The notes beneath the pieces were generated by a model, which saw nothing but the letters and a program-made list of their open reading frames with translations, was not told where the DNA came from and ran no database searches. From NCBI RefSeq assembly GCF_030813435.1, contig NZ_JAUSUG010000015.1, forward strand, positions 1 through 64,000: a stretch of 64,000 nucleotides of DNA, written 5' to 3'. Of the stretch, positions 53,970 to 62,293 are shown piece after piece. The position numbers and the translations under genes are program-made. Numbering within the stretch: the first letter of the stretch is position 1; every line of letters starts with the position of its first letter. Source of the stretch: Evansella vedderi (GTDB lineage: Bacteria > Bacillota > Bacilli > Bacillales > Salisediminibacteriaceae).

Positions 53970-53986
53970 ATACCGCAAGGGGGTAT
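53970..53986 (-). promoter_or_regulatory. CsoR-like copper operator of copA paralogue 1
   Basis: ATACCGCAAGGGGGTAT is a near-palindrome with the ATACC...GGGGTAT ends of the copper-responsive CsoR operators of Bacillus copZA. On the minus strand it lies 92 bases upstream of the ATG. No other feature is seen in 53879-54110 beyond a half site (ATACCCTAT, minus strand) near 53905. Confidence 0.7.
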
Positions 53987-54110
53987 ATTTATATTTTAAC
54001 AAAATTGAATTAAAAAATAATGTGGTTAAGAGAAATAATTGTGAACCTTTTGTTACTATTTCCATAATTTTTATATAAAACTTACTCAATTAAAAACTTA
54101 GTCGTTTAAA

Positions 54111-54136
54111 AAAACAGCTCCAAATGGAGCTGTTTT
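54111..54136 (-). terminator. terminator of the copA2 operon
   Basis: AAAACAGCTCC (54111-54121) pairs with GGAGCTGTTTT (54126-54136) around AAAT; seven T follow on the minus strand. Confidence 0.9.
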
Positions 54137-54176
54137 GTAAAATAAGTCTCTTTTATTCTATTTAATCTATTATTGC

Positions 54177-55085
54177 TTAGTCTGTTATTGGCACTCCGGA
54201 GTCTGCGATCTTTATCCAGTTTGCACCATTGTCTATCGTTTGGTAAATATCCTCTTCCACTGTCCCCACAGAAAAAGTCCCTTCTTTAACAGGATGAATA
54301 GCTATATGCACTACGGCATCATCAATTAATTGAAGATTTAAAGGTAGCCAAGATTGGCCAAAATCTTCTGTAATCATTAATCCCTCATCTTCTCCTAAAA
54401 AATAGGCAACAACAGTTCCAGATTGCCCATATGCACCTTTTGCACTGAAAATAGTTGAACTATCCTGAATTAATTCCCATGTCTCTCCGCTGTCCTCTGA
54501 TTTGAATATTCCGTACTGAGTCCCCGCTAATAAACGATTAGGGGATATTGGATCAGATACTATCGAAAAGGTGTTACCATAATTTATTGGAATGTCACTG
54601 ATTACTAAATCCCAATTATAACCAGAATCCTGAGAGAGATGTAACCCTTTTCCACCAGCATCAAGTCCATATATTATTCCCGACTCACTGGCATTTACCT
54701 CTAAAACATGGAAGTCCACTTCACCATGTAATGCAATAGGTTCCCATGTTTCACCTTTGTCTTCACTTATTATTATACCGACAGGATCCATTAAGTCTGA
54801 CTGAGCATTTGGGTGACCACTGGATATCATCCTGCCTTCTTCTATAAAAGTAAAGCCCATAAGGTCATGTCTCGTTTCTTCGGTTCCTTTCCATACCCAA
54901 TTTAAATCACTATCTATGGAAAATACACCGTAATGGGTTCCTAAATACAAATCGTGAGGCTCACTTAAGTCATAGGAAAGACCATGAACATGTGTAAACG
55001 AATCGACCTCGTTATTTCCTTGTGAGCATGCACTTAATGTGATTAATATGATAAATAAAATCATTGTACTATATTTTCTCACCAC
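54177..55085 (-). CDS. BNR/sortilin-type beta-propeller lipoprotein of the copper locus
   Basis: An exported lipoprotein: signal peptide MILFIILITLSAC with the lipobox Cys. The rest is a beta-propeller with repeated Asp-box motifs (SEDKGETWEP, SQDSGYNWDL, SEDSGETWEL, TEDFGQSWLP, TIDNGANWIK), spaced about 40-60 residues. It is annotated in relatives as a glycosylhydrolase-like (F510_1955-type) protein near metal-resistance genes; I do not see catalytic sialidase residues. An N-terminal SFTHVHGLSYD is typical of the group and could bind metal. GTG start with GGAGGT upstream. Probably in one transcript with the two upstream genes. Confidence 0.8.
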   Translation of the reverse strand: MVRKYSTMILFIILITLSACSQGNNEVDSFTHVHGLSYDLSEPHDLYLGTHYGVFSIDSDLNWVWKGTEETRHDLMGFTFIEEGRMISSGHPNAQSDLMDPVGIIISEDKGETWEPIALHGEVDFHVLEVNASESGIIYGLDAGGKGLHLSQDSGYNWDLVISDIPINYGNTFSIVSDPISPNRLLAGTQYGIFKSEDSGETWELIQDSSTIFSAKGAYGQSGTVVAYFLGEDEGLMITEDFGQSWLPLNLQLIDDAVVHIAIHPVKEGTFSVGTVEEDIYQTIDNGANWIKIADSGVPITD

Positions 55086-55167
55086 TAGTTTATACCTCCA
55101 ATTCCCAAAAACAATCCCTACTTAAAGTTATTATCAATCTCCACTATTTAAATACAGCATAAATAAA

Positions 55168-55196
55168 AGAATGGGCGAAATAGTTATCACCCATTC
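55168..55196 (-). terminator. weak hairpin between the His-rich gene and the lipoprotein gene
   Basis: AATGGG and CCCATT are separated by 14 bases; on the minus strand CTTTTATTT follows. It may attenuate the transcript before the lipoprotein gene. Confidence 0.45.
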
Positions 55197-55214
55197 ACCT
55201 AATATCCGATTGTC

Positions 55215-56036
55215 TTATTCTACTTCTATAACAAAAGGGAATACCAGTACACCAGTTTCTTCAAATTTAAATTCTGCCCATAGTTTATATTTCCCAGGAG
55301 ATGGAAAGTGTGCATCAAAAATGGTTTCATCATGTGATATTGGGTGTACATGAATAAATTGCTCTATACGTTCATCGATGATAACAACATGTCCTAATGC
55401 CCCTAAGTACGGAAGGGGGGTATCATCTTTTAAATCAAAAGCAAGTGTCACATGCTCTCCTGCAGTTAAGTTTGAGTAAACAAGCTCCACTTCTTTTCCA
55501 TTAACTGTTTGCAGCAAATTGTCATCTGCCATTAGGTTTGGTGATACCATATCTTCATGGGAGTGATCACCTATCTCTAAGGTGATGGGATAAGTAACGT
55601 ATTCTTTCCCCTTAGGTACGATATCAACGAATACAAAGTAATGGCCACCTTCAAGTGAAGCATCAACTTCAAATATACCTTCGCCAACTTCAACTGGGTG
55701 AAAATGGTAGTACTCCTCTAAATCGTCACTTACAACAATAATATGCATCAATCTCTCGTGAGTTTCACGAAGTTCAAGTACTGTTCCTTCTATATCCTTA
55801 ACGCTGACAACTAGCTTTCCATCTTTATAAGATACCTCTGTTAATACTTCGGAATCATTTGGATGATAAGAATGGTCATTGTGCCCGTGACCTTTACCGT
55901 GATTATCTTCTTGATGATCTACGTGATGCATTTCACCACTTGCTAGTGGATTTGCTCCAGTAATTAAACTATACCCTGCGATTACGAGGGCTAGATAAAC
56001 AAAACCAGAGATTACCCACGCCTTTACACCGGTCAT
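55215..56036 (-). CDS. membrane-anchored His-rich protein with two YtkA-like domains
   Basis: An N-terminal membrane helix (AWVISGFVYLALVIAGYSLI) is followed by a His-rich segment (MHHVDHQEDNHGKGHGHNDH) and two similar beta-sandwich domains, each with a conserved His pair (EEYYHFHPVEVGEGIFEVD at about residue 110; EQFIHVHPISHDETIFDAHF at about 230). The protein would face outside the membrane. Copper binding is inferred from the His content and its position 13 bases after copA2. I do not know a characterised homologue. Confidence 0.8.
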   Translation of the reverse strand: MTGVKAWVISGFVYLALVIAGYSLITGANPLASGEMHHVDHQEDNHGKGHGHNDHSYHPNDSEVLTEVSYKDGKLVVSVKDIEGTVLELRETHERLMHIIVVSDDLEEYYHFHPVEVGEGIFEVDASLEGGHYFVFVDIVPKGKEYVTYPITLEIGDHSHEDMVSPNLMADDNLLQTVNGKEVELVYSNLTAGEHVTLAFDLKDDTPLPYLGALGHVVIIDERIEQFIHVHPISHDETIFDAHFPSPGKYKLWAEFKFEETGVLVFPFVIEVE

Positions 56037-56049
56037 ATTCTATTCCCCC

Positions 56050-58467
56050 TTATTTTACAAGCTTTATTTTTTGTAGCCTTAGTGCGTTTAGAACAACAGA
56101 AACGGAGCTAAAGGCCATTGCTGCCCCGGCAACCCAAGGTGCTAATAATCCAATAGCAGCAATTGGGATGGCAGACGTATTATAAACAAATGCGAAAAAT
56201 AAGTTTTGCTTAATATTTTTCATTGTTTTACGACTCATGATGATAGCATCGGCCACACTATTTAAATCTCCACGCATGAGAGTAATATCAGCAGCTTCAA
56301 TAGCCACATCTGTTCCTGTTCCAATCGCCATTCCAATATCAGCTACTGCTAATGCTGGAGCATCGTTAATTCCATCCCCCACCATAGCCACTTTCTTTCC
56401 TTGCTTTTGAAGTTTTTCCACTTCTGCACTTTTTTGCTCAGGTAATACCTCTGCAATCACTTTTGTTAAGCCAACGTCCTTAGCAATCGCTTCAGCAGTT
56501 CTTTGATTATCTCCAGTTAGCATGATTACCTCTAATCCTAACTGTTGCATCCGCTGAATCGCATCTTTAGACGTCTCTTTTACTGTATCAGCAACAGCCA
56601 CTACACCAGCAAATTTATTATCAACAGCAATTAGCATGGCTGTTTTTCCTTGATTTTCTAAATCCTCCATATAAGCCTCAGCATTTTCCATTGAAATAGA
56701 ATACTTCCGCATTAACTTTCTTGTACCAACCAAAATTTCTTTACCAGCTACAATAGCACGAATACCATGTCCAGGAATTGCTTCAAAATCACTAGGATCT
56801 TCGAGTTCAATTCCTTTTGCCTTTACTCCATCCACAATAGCCTGGGCTAACGGATGCTCTGAATTCTTTTCAGCAGAGCCAACTAAGTGAAGTATTTCTC
56901 CTTCAGAGAACGTGTCTGCAACAGAAACATCTGTTAATTCTGGCTCGCCCTTCGTTACTGTTCCAGTCTTATCTAAAATAACAGTTTGAATGGATTGAGT
57001 ATTTTCTAAATGCTCCCCACCTTTAAATAGTAGGCCCATTTCTGCGGCTCTACCTGACCCTGCCATAATAGAAGTTGGAGTTGCCAAGCCTAACGCACAA
57101 GGACAAGCAATTACTAAAATCGAAATCATTGGAATTAATGCAGAACGAAGGTCTCCAGGTGTTACAATAAAATACCAGGTTGCAAAAGTTAAAATAGCAA
57201 AAACAACCACCACTGGAACAAAGATCCCCGATACTTTATCTACCATTCTTTGAATATCCGCTTTGGATCCTTGAGCTTCTTCTACAATTTTTACAATTTG
57301 TGCTAAAGCCGTATCTTTACCTACCTTTGTTGCCTTCACTTTTAATAATCCGTTTTTATTAATGGTAGCACCAATAACATGGTCCCCTTGGGACTTATCA
57401 ATTGGAATACTTTCCCCAGTAATCATGGATTCATCTACTGCCGAACGCCCTTCCAATACCTCTCCATCCACAGGTACTTTCTCTCCTGGTTTAACAATAA
57501 CAACATCTCCAGCAATGACTTCATCAATTGGAACTATCATTTCTATTCCGTTACGAATAACACTTGCTGTCTTTGCTTGTAGTCCTAACAACTTCTGAAT
57601 AGCTTGACTTGTTCTGCTCTTTGCCCGTACTTCAAATAACTTACCTAATACAACCAATGTTATAATAACTGCTGCTGCTTCAAAGTATAACTCAGGCATA
57701 CCTTGACTTCCTGCTTGCATCCATGACCAACCTAAATAAATGCTATAAAAATAAGCAGCGCTTGTCCCTAAAGCAACTAATACGTCCATGTTGGCACTTT
57801 TGTTTTTCAATGCTTTATAAGCACCAACGTAAAACTGTGCTCCTACCACAAATTGTACTGGTGTTGCTAGAGCTAACTGGACCCATGGATTCATAAACAT
57901 GTCTGGCATATATAAGAAAGAAGTAATTTCAAAGTGAGTAACCATCGTCCATAATAACGGTAATGTTAGAATGGAAGCTAAGAGAAATTTTCCGTATTGC
58001 TTTTCGATTTCCTTTTCTTTATGATCAATATTTTCTTGAGCCATTTCCTTCGAACTTAATTTAAAGCCCATTTTCTTCGTAGCCTCTATCATATCGATAT
58101 TGGTAACTAGACTATCATCATACTCTACTTTCAAGGTTTCTAATGCAAAATTAACATTTGCTGAAGATACACCTTCCATTTTACTTAACCGTTTTTCAAT
58201 TCGATTAGCACATGCAGCACAGGTCATTCCTGCAACATCGAACTCTACTTTTTCATTGACAACTTTAAAGCCTAATTTTTCAATTTTATCTTCAAAATCC
58301 TTTACCTTTGTTTTTGATGGGTCGTAGACTACCTTTGAACGTTCGAGAGCAAAGTTAACACTTGCCTCTTCGACTCCATCCATTCTTGAGAGCCCCTTTT
58401 CAATGCGTGTAGCACACGCAGCACAGCTCATTCCTGATATTTTTAACGTCGTTTCTTGATTACTCAT
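56050..58467 (-). CDS. copA: copper-translocating P1B-type ATPase (paralogue 2)
   Basis: An 805-residue Cu+ export ATPase, close in sequence to B. subtilis CopA along its whole length. Two heavy-metal domains (GMSCAACATRIEK and GMTCAACANRIEK), the CPC motif ([17 protein letters not shown]), [19 protein letters not shown] and the C-terminal [15 protein letters not shown]. It heads a three-gene unit with the His-rich protein and the beta-propeller lipoprotein. Copper-type operators lie upstream. Confidence 0.96.
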   Translation of the reverse strand: MSNQETTLKISGMSCAACATRIEKGLSRMDGVEEASVNFALERSKVVYDPSKTKVKDFEDKIEKLGFKVVNEKVEFDVAGMTCAACANRIEKRLSKMEGVSSANVNFALETLKVEYDDSLVTNIDMIEATKKMGFKLSSKEMAQENIDHKEKEIEKQYGKFLLASILTLPLLWTMVTHFEITSFLYMPDMFMNPWVQLALATPVQFVVGAQFYVGAYKALKNKSANMDVLVALGTSAAYFYSIYLGWSWMQAGSQGMPELYFEAAAVIITLVVLGKLFEVRAKSRTSQAIQKLLGLQAKTASVIRNGIEMIVPIDEVIAGDVVIVKPGEKVPVDGEVLEGRSAVDESMITGESIPIDKSQGDHVIGATINKNGLLKVKATKVGKDTALAQIVKIVEEAQGSKADIQRMVDKVSGIFVPVVVVFAILTFATWYFIVTPGDLRSALIPMISILVIACPCALGLATPTSIMAGSGRAAEMGLLFKGGEHLENTQSIQTVILDKTGTVTKGEPELTDVSVADTFSEGEILHLVGSAEKNSEHPLAQAIVDGVKAKGIELEDPSDFEAIPGHGIRAIVAGKEILVGTRKLMRKYSISMENAEAYMEDLENQGKTAMLIAVDNKFAGVVAVADTVKETSKDAIQRMQQLGLEVIMLTGDNQRTAEAIAKDVGLTKVIAEVLPEQKSAEVEKLQKQGKKVAMVGDGINDAPALAVADIGMAIGTGTDVAIEAADITLMRGDLNSVADAIIMSRKTMKNIKQNLFFAFVYNTSAIPIAAIGLLAPWVAGAAMAFSSVSVVLNALRLQKIKLVK

Positions 58468-58486
58468 TTCAAATCCCTCCTGTTAA

Positions 58487-58502
58487 TATATGGGGGTATA
58501 TT
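58487..58502 (-). promoter_or_regulatory. CsoR-like half operator of copA paralogue 2
   Basis: ATATATGGGGGTATAT carries the GGGGGTAT half of the CsoR operator, 20-35 bases upstream of the start codon. Confidence 0.45.
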
Positions 58503-58578
58503 TCAATCATTTGACTAATTTACATAATCAATAATATTGCAAAAAACATATACACTTTAACCACAATGTCAATATTAC

Positions 58579-58597
58579 TATACCCACCCTAGGTATA
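58579..58597 (-). promoter_or_regulatory. inverted repeat, probable metal-responsive operator
   Basis: TATACC and GGTATA flank a 7-base spacer in a perfect inverted repeat about 110 bases upstream of copA2. The TACC/GGTA ends are those of CsoR-type sites. Confidence 0.5.
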
Positions 58598-58699
58598 TCA
58601 ACAAAAATGTTTTACCATTATTTTGGTTAACTCTTCTTGAGATGAAGTTTTAATAAAAGATTGTTTTCGAAACTTTGTTGCTTTATTAAAAAAGCTTGG

Positions 58700-58735
58700 A
58701 GGAGCTAAAGGGTGACTCCAGCGGGAAAAGCAACA
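58700..58735. repeat. fragment of repeat family C
   Basis: The complement reads TTCCCGCTGGAGTCACCCTTT, matching TTCCCGCTGGAGTCGCCGCCTTT of the element at 2003-2085. The remaining 58598-58796 holds nothing else I recognise. Confidence 0.5.
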
Positions 58736-58796
58736 ACACTCTTTCATTGACGAGTAATAGCAGGAGCAATCTATGCAAAAAGAGCCTAATAAAAGA

Positions 58797-58817
58797 ACAC
58801 CGTCTACTTAGACGGTG
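58797..58817 (-). terminator. hairpin after the TPR/GTPase gene
   Basis: CACCGTCTA / TAGACGGTG, followed on the minus strand by TTCTTTTATT, 17 bases after the stop codon. Confidence 0.75.
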
Positions 58818-58833
58818 CCAGGAAGAGAAACAA

Positions 58834-61563
58834 TTATTCTTTTGGTAAAAGTACAGATGCTAAAGGTATTTCCTCGATTGAATTTTTGATAATTTCACAC
58901 TGTAATAACCTTACTTCAAAAAGTTTTAAAGGATCATAGAAAATCTCTGGTTTTTCATTCATATGAAGTAAAGCTTTTTTCGTATTTTCTATTTCTTTTA
59001 TGACCTTATGAATATATTTATCTAATTCGCTAATAGGGGCATCGAAGAAAATAGCTAAGTCTGTTTTTAATGTCTTTTCAAATAGGTCAAATTCAAATAA
59101 ATATTTACTTATCATGGAAACTGCAATTTCATCATAGTTACTATTCTCGATATATTTTTTATATTGACTACATAGTAACCCTTTATTTTGTTGTATTGAA
59201 CCTAGCAGTAAACCTGCACTCTTTAATAGTATTTGTGTTGGTTTCGTACGGTTTAAAATATTCTCCTCTTCTAGTTCTATCCTAGATAACATTCGGTTTA
59301 TATCTCTCTGCCAATCGTTAATTATTTGAAAATCACATTTCAACTCCATTTTATTACTTTCATCTAATGTATTAAATGTTTTACCCATTTCATTAAGGTT
59401 ATTTTGGACATCATGTAGATCTTCTTTTAATGACCCTATCCATATTTGTAAAGATTTATGGAATTTAGGAATTAGTTCACTTATGAAATACGTTGAAAGC
59501 TTTTCATTCATCCTAGAGTTCAACTTCTCATGAATTGTTTTAAAGTCACTTTCCTCTGTAATTTCTTCGGAGCATTCCCGTATTAATTTAGGAACATTTT
59601 CTTTTATTTCATCCTTTACCTCTTCTTTCATTAAATGATATTCATTGATAATTATCTGTTCCTTTTCATCCTTTGTGTCCTTCAATTGGTTGAGTAAACC
59701 GTTCAACCGTTCTAATACATCCTCATTAAAGGTAACTTTATCATTTAAGAAATTCCCTTTCGTAATACGCTTATTTAATATTTCTGTAAGTGTTTTACGA
59801 ATGAATTGAAGTAATTTTGACGCCCTGTCTTTCTCTTCTGCTTTAACTTTATTCGAGAAGTTGGATTGAATAAAATCTACTAAGTCCTGGTTGTTATTTG
59901 GATTTAAAGAAGAATAAGGATAGACTTTCGTATTACTAAAAAACTCCCGTAATTTAATTTCTTTAGAATCTATGAACTTATTAGCTTCTACATCACGAAA
60001 AGCACTATCTATATTATTAACAACAAAATAAATGGGCACTTGATTGGCTTGTTCCTGTAACTTGACTAACAATCTCATTTCCTCTTCTGTAATGGGTTTA
60101 TAAGCATCTAGAACAATAAGAACACCGTCTGCAACGTTTAAATTGTTCCACACATCCTCTTTCTCCAAGCTTTCATTATTAATTACTGGTGTATATAAAA
60201 GGGAATAATCTAGCTGTTGTAAAAATTTTGATTTCCAATTCACGTCAACCATTGTATTCTCCGTTATATTTTCTAAATCGGAAAGTGAATTAATACCTTG
60301 ATCCGAAATCTCCCTCAATGCTATTTCATCATTTGAAGAAATACATGCTGAAACTATTTTTTCATCCAATAAATTTTCTTGAAGTAGTCCGTTAATTACC
60401 GAAGAAACCCCACTATCCTCTAATCCGCTAACAAAAAGATGTTTCTTTTCTAAATTAACTATTTTTAAAGAATACCAACGTGACTTTAAACCAATATCTA
60501 GCTTATTAATTTGTGCCCAAGTGAAAAGGGTTTCCATCAACTCCTTTATCTCTTCTAAGGATACCCCTTTACTTTCATAGTGAAAGACATTTTTTTCTGC
60601 TTCTTTAAATATTGGATAATCAAAGGACGAAGGAAAAATTTCATTCCAGGCAATGACTGCCGCTGAAGGATAGAGAGCCTTTTGCTCCATTTTAAGCCAT
60701 ACTGCCAAAAGGTTAGGAATTATCATTTGTATATCTTTTACTAAATACCTTCCTGATAATAACTCTTGATAGCATTGTTTATATAAGGAAGCTATTTCTT
60801 TGCGAGAATCGTTTGATTTGACTTCCGATCTTATTAAAAATTCGTTAAGGAGATTTACCATTGTTAAAAAATATTCTTCACTTCTGTAGCTCTTCCATAA
60901 GGAAACAATAAACTTAACAAATTGACTTTCATCAGTTTTAAGCCAAATGTTTAATAACTGGACATAATAATCTGGAGCAAAGGTTTTACTATAACCCTTC
61001 TCAATACAATCTATTAATATATCGAACCATTTCTTTGTTTTTGTTCGCATTGCTTCTCCAACCACTAGCTCTATTAAATTTTCCCAATCTTGCTGCTCCT
61101 CGTAGAAGACTTTGGCAATATCCATCACATTCGAATAATCACGGTCTAAAGAAATAGCTTTTTTAATATATGTATAAGCTTTCTCTACCATTTCCCGGTC
61201 TCTATAGAGGGAGAATAACTGAAGGGCAGTTTCCACAGATAATGTCTTATTATTCGTGTTAACCGACTTATATTTCTTTTCAGCTTCAATGAGCCACTCT
61301 AACTCATAATAAGCGTCCCCCACATTCTTTTTCGCCCAAGGCTCTAATTCGCCATTAACATTTTCCCATTTGTTAATTGCAGCCTCGTAGTCCTTATTAT
61401 GAAAGTAAATTTCTCCTTGAGAAAATCTTATATGAGATAAATCCGCTACCGCTTTTTTATGTTCCTCGAAAAATGCATCCCCTAATACTTGAATAGGGTG
61501 TCTTTTTTCCCCTTCTTGTAAAAGAGTCTTGTAATAGGTTTTCTCGATTAAATTTCTTACCAC
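58834..61563 (-). CDS. large TPR-like protein with a degenerate dynamin-type GTPase domain
   Basis: About 909 residues. The first 300 are helical repeats of TPR type (YFHNKDYEAAINKWENV, KNVGDAYYELEWLIEAEKKYK, AYTYIKKAISLDRDYSNVMDIAKVFYEE). At about 380-555 is a GTPase-like domain: the P-loop is degenerate (FVSGLEDSGVSSVING, lacking the Lys of GxxxxGKS), but the GVLIVLDAY strand and the G4-like FVVNNIDSAF resemble dynamin-type GTPases. The last 350 residues are long helices with coiled-coil character. No membrane helix. The start is GTG at 61563 with GGTGGAGGGG 8 bases upstream; an ATG at 61596 has no ribosome site. I do not recognise a characterised homologue. Confidence 0.8.
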   Translation of the reverse strand: MVRNLIEKTYYKTLLQEGEKRHPIQVLGDAFFEEHKKAVADLSHIRFSQGEIYFHNKDYEAAINKWENVNGELEPWAKKNVGDAYYELEWLIEAEKKYKSVNTNNKTLSVETALQLFSLYRDREMVEKAYTYIKKAISLDRDYSNVMDIAKVFYEEQQDWENLIELVVGEAMRTKTKKWFDILIDCIEKGYSKTFAPDYYVQLLNIWLKTDESQFVKFIVSLWKSYRSEEYFLTMVNLLNEFLIRSEVKSNDSRKEIASLYKQCYQELLSGRYLVKDIQMIIPNLLAVWLKMEQKALYPSAAVIAWNEIFPSSFDYPIFKEAEKNVFHYESKGVSLEEIKELMETLFTWAQINKLDIGLKSRWYSLKIVNLEKKHLFVSGLEDSGVSSVINGLLQENLLDEKIVSACISSNDEIALREISDQGINSLSDLENITENTMVDVNWKSKFLQQLDYSLLYTPVINNESLEKEDVWNNLNVADGVLIVLDAYKPITEEEMRLLVKLQEQANQVPIYFVVNNIDSAFRDVEANKFIDSKEIKLREFFSNTKVYPYSSLNPNNNQDLVDFIQSNFSNKVKAEEKDRASKLLQFIRKTLTEILNKRITKGNFLNDKVTFNEDVLERLNGLLNQLKDTKDEKEQIIINEYHLMKEEVKDEIKENVPKLIRECSEEITEESDFKTIHEKLNSRMNEKLSTYFISELIPKFHKSLQIWIGSLKEDLHDVQNNLNEMGKTFNTLDESNKMELKCDFQIINDWQRDINRMLSRIELEEENILNRTKPTQILLKSAGLLLGSIQQNKGLLCSQYKKYIENSNYDEIAVSMISKYLFEFDLFEKTLKTDLAIFFDAPISELDKYIHKVIKEIENTKKALLHMNEKPEIFYDPLKLFEVRLLQCEIIKNSIEEIPLASVLLPKE

Positions 61564-61787
61564 TTGTTCTTCCCCTCCACCCTTTTTAAAAAACATATTT
61601 AAAAATTAAGCTATTAATGATAAACGAAGCCTAATTACTAGCCCCTAAAATTATTCGTTTTATTTTCTTTATTTCAGTCCATATTATTTTATTCGTTTAA
61701 ATTTAAGGAAGAGCCTTATTTAGGTAATTTGACCTAGAAAGTAATCGTTTTTACCGTGAAGTTTTTACGTCCTTAATCTTGATTAAA

Positions 61788-61829
61788 TAAAAAGTGACCA
61801 AAAGACACGCTTACCTTTGATCACTTCGT
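61788..61829 (-). terminator. terminator of the rhodanese gene
   Basis: AAGTGATCAAA and TTTGGTCACTT (minus strand) pair, followed by TTTTTATTT; the first arm overlaps the end of the coding region. Confidence 0.75.
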
Positions 61830-62221
61830 TTATCTTTTACTTCTCCATTCCACTCTAACATCCCACCTGTTACATTAGTTAAATTATTGTATCCTTTCTC
61901 CTTTAAAATGTTTGCAGCTTGTATGCTTCGGTTACCACTGCGGCAAAAAATGACGACATTTTTATTCCGTGGAATTTTATTATACTCTTCTTCAAACACA
62001 CTTAGTGGTATGTTTACCATGCCTTCAATATACCCTTCATTAAATTCCTGTACTTCTCTTACATCAACAAAAAATATATTTTCTGTGTCCTCTTTTTCCA
62101 GCATTTGGGCAAGTTCTTCTATACTAATATGTTCAATACCTATGGATAAAGAAAACTTATAACCAACAACGCCCAATAAAATTATTGCAACTATAATTAT
62201 GTGCCAATTTTTTTTAATCAA
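61811..62221 (-). CDS. membrane-anchored rhodanese-like protein
   Basis: A 136-residue protein with one N-terminal helix (IIIVAIILLGVVGYKFSL) and a single rhodanese domain: FVDVREVQEFNEGYIEGMVNIP and the active-site loop FCRSGNRSIQAA with the persulfide-carrying Cys. The TTG start follows GGGGGAGAAG. It lies 72 bases after a SulP transporter gene on the same strand, so a role in sulfur handling is plausible, not shown. Confidence 0.85.
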   Translation of the reverse strand: MIKKNWHIIIVAIILLGVVGYKFSLSIGIEHISIEELAQMLEKEDTENIFFVDVREVQEFNEGYIEGMVNIPLSVFEEEYNKIPRNKNVVIFCRSGNRSIQAANILKEKGYNNLTNVTGGMLEWNGEVKDKRSDQR

Positions 62222-62293
62222 TTGCTTCTCCCCCTGCTTTCTATTATATACTACTGCTTATATACAAGGAGTCATAAGTTAAAAGCCCTATAG

